A stretch of 64,000 bases of DNA. It comes from Agrostemma githago. Its lineage: Eukaryota > Streptophyta > Magnoliopsida > Caryophyllales > Caryophyllaceae. The translations under genes and the position numbers were made by a program. The first letter of the stretch is position 1. Each line of letters begins with the position of its first letter. The DNA lies in contig OY288261.1 in NCBI GenBank assembly GCA_958450325.1, forward strand, positions 10,445,113 to 10,509,112. Direction: 5' to 3'. The notes under the pieces are model-generated. The model was not told the origin of the DNA. It saw only the letters and a program-made list of their open reading frames with translations, and did no database searches. Positions 59,231-64,000 of this stretch are shown here, in pieces.

Positions 59231-60930
59231 ATGCAAAAGACTCTGACTCTGATTTGGAAATGAGGATGTAGGGCATCAAGGACTCGGACTCAGACTTAGA
59301 CTCGAATCAAATCCGGACTTTCGGATGCTCGGTTGGTTGTTTCTTTTTGGTAAGGTCTCTGATTGGAGAAAACGACTAGTGCCACGACTCGCCTAAACTC
59401 GACTTTGCGCAAATGCAAGGGAGAGAGTCAAACTAGACACAGCCCGGGGTGACGGGTCGACAAAAACTCCTGGACCGGGATACTCGAACGTTGACCTAGA
59501 CAGGGTAACGATCCTGGCTCGGACTCGACCATGAGATCTGAGCTGCATGCGGGCGAGTCCGAAAATGGGGCGACCGTGTTTGACCGTGTCGCGTGCTCGG
59601 ACCAATCGTGGCGACCTAAACCTAGGTGACTCGAGCATTCGTAGCATAGGTACGACTCGAAGAAGGCATCGTAAGGACGCCGGTGCAAGATGGACGTAAG
59701 GTACCCCTTAAGGTGACCGTGGTTGACTGCTCAGGTGGAGGACAGCCCCCGAGTGAGACTAAAGACTCAGATAGGACTCAGATGGTGTGGCATCTAAGTG
59801 GCTCGAAAGTGGGGTACGTGAGACACGTGTAAGACATGACCCTTAGAGCAACCGTGGTTGATCGCTCTGCTGAAAGGTAGCCCCTGAGTGGGATTGAAGA
59901 TTTTGTTAAGACTCGAGTGTCGGACGAGTGACCCTTAGACGTAAAGGTCACAAACCTTTTGTTATAGGGCTATGCCTTGTAAAAGGTTGACTCGGAAAAG
60001 ACACTTAGACGGGCGACTCGTGAAAGGTGGGCCTCCTTTAGGATCCAGCTGTGTGGGCTGGGCCCTGTTCGAAAGGAGGTTCACGTGAGACGTTCCCCAG
60101 ACTTTGGACTCGATTTGTGTAAACGGGCCAACCCTCGTAGGAGTATGTCCTACGTCGGTGGGCCTTCGCCTTAGTCTAATAAGGCGGGCAGGGGTAGAAA
60201 CTCGTGATGTAAGATCGACAAAGTTTCGACGCTAAAGACCTCGACGACTTACGACACGACCCGACACTGCTAAATACGGGAAGTCCTAAGAAGAGGAAGG
60301 TTTGTAAATATGATTTTTGAAAGCCCGAAAAATTCGGGAGGGAAACCCGGCCTTTTTCGAGAAAACGGAAAAGGTGGGCCGGGTGACGGGTTTGAAAAGT
60401 TTCGAAAATATTTTCGAGTTTTAAAATGGGCATAATACCGGCTAAAAATAGGCTATTTTGAGTAAAATCGTGGATCCTAAATTCGGTATATGTCCCGGGT
60501 TTTGAAATTGGATATTTTAAAAAAGGATGCAATTTTGAAAATGACGGTTTTTGAAAGACGACTTGTAAATCAGGTAGCACGTATTCATGGAAACAGTATA
60601 ACGACGCCATGTATGCTCTAATTCTAAGTCTCGGTCAGTCTGTAAGGGTCTATACCAGTGTACACAGCCTATCGAGAATCGGGGCGGACTTCCTAAGTCG
60701 AGTTGAGCTTAGAACATGTCGTAAAACCCATACGAATCGGCTAATGGACACCTTTGACATATCCAATTTGGACTACATCAATGGCATAGTGGGACGTCGG
60801 TCACCAGTATCGGCCCGGGAAAATATGGGGTTATGCATGAACCGTAAAACTAAAATACGTATTGTACTAGAAACGATTTCTATTCGAGTCTCACCCTGAG
60901 GATGCCGATGGTAAGTCACGCATCAGTTAA
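59231..60930 (-). other. Element B leader, non-coding
   Basis: Begins with GACTCTGACTCTGA-type repeats like the Ser/Glu linker DNA of element C, then blocks shared with the leaders of A and C. Gag is entirely absent. Frames here are short and not family-like. Confidence 0.7.
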
Positions 60931-60951
60931 TCCCCAGCGGAGTCGCCAAAT
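60931..60951 (-). other. Primer binding site, tRNA-Arg type (element B)
   Basis: TTTGGCGACTCCGCTGGGGA on the minus strand, perfect to the tRNA-Arg 3' end, directly after the 5' LTR. Confidence 0.9.
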
Positions 60952-63158
60952 TGTGGACATGACATAGGTCCACCCCAACGCGGCCACGCGCGGGTTTGGG
61001 GAGGCGAATGAATCTCCATATGAGATGGTCAAATTGAAATTTAAATCGAAGTTGGAGTCGCCACCGAACTTTGTGGGAGTTCGGGTCCGTTCGAACCCAC
61101 TCTATGTCGTAGTGGGCCGTGTACAAAATACGGCCCATTTCCGATGTCAGAGTTTATCGGGTTCGTCCCTTTGCATTTGATACCGATACCGACTTGATCG
61201 GATACCGTGTATTGAATGACTCTCGTTGCCAATGGTTTCGGACATCCGGAAACCGAGGTTCTGAGTAAGGGGTGAGGGTACGCGTTGGGAAGTTCACAAA
61301 GAACACCCAACCCCGCCCGCACATTAGCGGCCTCTACTAAGATATCGTTTGATTTTTGAATACGCGCTTTAGTAATACGATGAATGATATGCAAACATTG
61401 TTTTCCTAAACATGCGAGGAATTGAATGGGTTGCTAAGTCGGTTTAATGCATGAAAAAATTAACGTCAAAGTTGAATTTAGCATGTGAGATTCGTTTTAG
61501 TATAATAAAACAAACGATAAAAAAGGATGAATTTGCTACGAAAGATGAACAAACGAGTTAGTATCGAATTGTGAATAAAAATATAGCAAATATGATGAAT
61601 ATGCGAGATCGAGAAAATATTAGTCGAAATCTGAAAATATTGCTAAAAAGACAATGTTTTGTCTAAAAAACGATGTTCGAGAAAATAAAAAAATGTGTCG
61701 CGTTCCAGCCAGCCGCGCGACTCGCCCGAGCAGGCTGCTCGCCCGGGACGCGCGCGACTCGCGTCCCGGCCTGTTTTCGAAATTGATTTTTTGAAAATTC
61801 GATGATTTTATTAAATCGCGTACGAATATTGCACAATTTGCACTCGATTTAATATTTTCGATGTTCGTCGTATTCGATATTCGATTATGAAATCGATATC
61901 GAATATTCGGAATGATTTTTAGAAAAATTGTTTATGAAATCGTTTTGAAAAGGATTTGATCGAAAAAAAAAGGAAAAAAAGAATGTTAATTCTCTCCGCG
62001 TTAAAATCGTCGTATTTTGTAAAAAAAAAAAGATGTAATGATTTTTTAGCATCAACGAGATTTAATTTAATTCTTTTAATACGATATTCGACTATAGAGT
62101 TGATATCGTATTTTAAGAATGTTTGTTATATGAAAATAGTTTTTGTAGTATCGATATTAGAAATAATAAAAAAAACGACGAACGACCCATAATAAAAAAA
62201 GACGACTAATGACCCGTAAGAGAAAAAAAAAAAAGACAGACGACGAAAAGGAAGAAAACGAGAGGGAGAAGAGAGAAAGGAGAGAAGTCGGGTTTGGTTA
62301 CACCCTCAACCTACATGCTTTTGTTTACTCGGATCGGGGCTTGTCGGACTGTGGCTAGGGCACGGGAGCGTCGAGTTAATGTTAGTGAGTTATGGTGGCT
62401 CGGTTTGAACGTGAAGGGTGTCGAGTATAGGGGCCGGTTCCTTCGGGTTTTGGATGTACTATCGGTTTCTCGATGCTAAGTGTATGAATCGTAGATGTGT
62501 AAAAAGGTTGGTGATTTTTCTGAATCGTAGATGTTAGATGTGTTGTGCAAGGGGCCTATTTATAGGGAAGTTCCCGACCTTGGCTAGGAGAAGTGTTTGG
62601 GTTAGAACTACCGCTTAGGATAGGAAATGTAAGAAGCTGAGAAGAACGAGAATTCCGTTTGCTTGACGAGGAAGCAAGGAAAACCGGCTGAAAACAGCCT
62701 GCTCGGCCGAGTGCCCTACGCTTGGTCGGGTGTTCGATTCGGTATTCAGATAGAATTCTTACTTGAGATCGAATTCTATCGTTAAACGGATTTGTTTAAT
62801 ATTTTGTGTAGCTGATTTTTTGTAGTGTTGGAGTCCAAACCGGAAGTGTGAGGTGTCATGGCTGGTCCGTGTGTCTCGGGAATATCTCTGACCGGGTTTT
62901 GACTCGGTCGCTAAAAGACGGTTTTGCCCCCTGGTGCCGGTTTTGACCCAAATTAATCTTATTTGACTCGAAACGACCCACTGGGCCTGATTTTGAGGTT
63001 GGTTTTGTGAGATATGTACTCCGTAAAAAGCCCAAGCCAAATGCCAATGATTTTGAGCCCGTTTTCGAGTATATTAAAGCACGTTTGCGTCCGATCATCA
63101 TCGGGTGTTTGTCGGAAACTGCTATAGACACCTGGCGGTCAAAATGTGGGTGTCTACA
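60952..63158 (-). repeat. Element B 5' LTR
   Basis: On the minus strand TGTAGACACCCAC at 63158 to TGTCCACA at 60952. TATA box 62558-62564, upstream palindrome 62699-62735, downstream palindromic block about 61700-61775. Confidence 0.95.
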
Positions 63159-63163
63159 GTATC
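63159..63163 (+). repeat. Target site duplication GTATC, right of element B
   Basis: Matches 54733-54737. Confidence 0.95.
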
Positions 63164-64000
63164 TATTCGATTAATTCGTGTTCCTGACACCCTTTTTATT
63201 TTGTGGGACCACTTGACTTCTCGTTTTCCCACCATATTTACGTTCACTCCCCTTACTCTCTTTCCCACCGCTTCACCTATTCCCACTGTTATTAACATAC
63301 TTCCCCCTTCACTTCCCTGTTACCTCCCTGCCTCCTGTCTTCTTCACGCCTTTCTCTTTCTTTTTTTTCTTCTCCGGTCAACTTTTGATCACCGGCTTAC
63401 CAGCCTCCCTCTGTCCATTGTCGTGTCTCTATCCTGAACTCCGCCCAAGCTTCTGTGTCTTCGTCCTCTTCGTCACCTGAACTCGGTGAGTGATTTGTTC
63501 TCCTTTTCTTCTTCTCCTTCTGTTTCATCCGAGTATCGTTGCTGCTGCTGTTGTGTGTCTTCTTCCTCTTTCTGTTTCGTACTGATGTGATTGAATCTGT
63601 TGTTCGTTAGTTTGGCGTTGTTGTTGTTGTTGTTGTTATTACTGCTGCGTTTTGTTGTTGTTGTTGCTGTCGATATTTTTGCTGCCCCATATGTCCGTTG
63701 ATTACTGCTACTATTCTTAGCTTGTTTCGGTTGTCATCCTTGTTGCTGTTACGTTTATTCTTCTGCCATTTGCTGCTATCTTTTATCGACTAGATCCCTC
63801 GGTTGGTGACCCTGTTTCTTCTTCCTTGTTCTGATGCTTATCCTTCATTTTTTTTCTCCGCTGTTGATGACGGTACTAGTGTCGTTTCGCTAAGTTTTGT
63901 TCGGTTGTTGTATCGTAACGTTCTGGAGATCCTTCTGTTCTTCTTCTTCTTCTTCTTCTTATTTATTGATTCTGCCGTTGCTATTCGGTTTCGTCGTACT
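63164..64000 (+). other. Continuation of element F, pyrimidine-rich, no gene identified
   Basis: Follows directly from 54732 once element B is removed. T/C-rich with GTTGTTGTTG (about 63617-63670) and CTTCTT (63939-63960) repeats. A 110-codon frame at 63105-63437 starts inside element B's LTR and is therefore not a real gene. Confidence 0.5.

Larger units (their letters stand above)
54738..63158 (-). mobile_element. Element B: complete non-coding derivative of the Ogre/Tat family
   Basis: Two LTRs of about 2.2 kb (63158-60952 as 5' LTR, 56944-54738 as 3' LTR), a perfect 5-base duplication GTATC, a tRNA-Arg primer site and a PPT identical to that of A and C. The internal 4 kb has no gag or pol at all. 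It matches, inverted, the leader and 3' non-coding regions of element A. By eye the LTRs differ by only about 1-2 percent, so it moved recently and must have used proteins supplied by a partner such as a C-like element. Confidence 0.95.
48320..64000 (+). mobile_element. Element F: LTR starting TGTAACACCC, interrupted twice, running out of the window
   Basis: TGTAACACCCTGATTTTATA at 48320 is the usual start of many plant Ty3/gypsy LTRs. The host sequence is recovered in three pieces, 48320-48455, 54236-54732 and 63164-64000, once the Stowaway/Helitron/hAT nest and element B are removed; both insertions have exact target duplications, which proves continuity. The last piece is pyrimidine-rich, with a possible splice donor CTCGGTGAGTG at about 63482 and GTTGTTGTTG and CTTCTT repeats. 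No coding region is reached, so lineage is undecided. Confidence 0.6.

Noticed and set aside
63105..63437. 110-codon frame near the right end
   Set aside because: It starts inside element B's LTR and crosses the target duplication into host sequence, so it is created by the insertion.

Overview
The window is a plant nuclear, heterochromatin-like block made almost entirely of transposable elements nested in one another. I see no convincing host gene, rRNA, tRNA gene or CRISPR array. The element types (Ogre/Tat-type and Athila-like Ty3/gypsy LTR retrotransposons, CACTA, Helitron, Stowaway and hAT MITEs, an L1-type LINE fragment) point to a flowering plant. A Caryophyllales or other eudicot source is a guess only.

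Layout. (1) 1-1388: minus-strand end of an Athila-like element. (2) 1388-19933: element A, plus strand, an Ogre/Tat relative with a left-truncated 5' LTR, tRNA-Arg primer site, a broken gag and a 3' LTR. Its gag is split by a complete CACTA transposon (5693-13119, TSD ATA) that carries an apparently intact five-exon TNPA-like gene and a frameshifted TNP2 transposase. (3) 19934-43017: element C, minus strand, an Ogre/Tat element with LTRs, gag, protease, RT, two RNase H domains and integrase in one frame broken by seven stops. On the opposite strand, between integrase and the 3' LTR, it carries a gene with its own TATA box. Element E (27599-35335, TSD GAGAC), a non-autonomous tRNA-Asp-primed LTR element with one 435-residue ORF, sits inside the RT. 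(4) 43018-47822: a long inverted-repeat element with a GTGTGACTATACAAC-type array, a 5'-truncated LINE and a TA-rich inverted-repeat element. (5) 47885-64000: an Athila-like LTR remnant, then an LTR starting TGTAACACCC at 48320 (element F). F is interrupted first by a Stowaway MITE that holds a Helitron that holds an hAT MITE, and then by element B (54738-63158, TSD GTATC), a non-coding derivative of the A/C family.

How the parts work together. A and B lack polymerase genes but share primer site, PPT and flanking non-coding sequence with C, so A/B probably depended on C-like partners. E has no enzymes and would need an Athila-type partner. The least expected shared feature is a set of short CG-containing palindromes, different in each LTR family, repeated just upstream of the TATA box and again far downstream. 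In C the same palindrome also fills the probable intron of the antisense gene.
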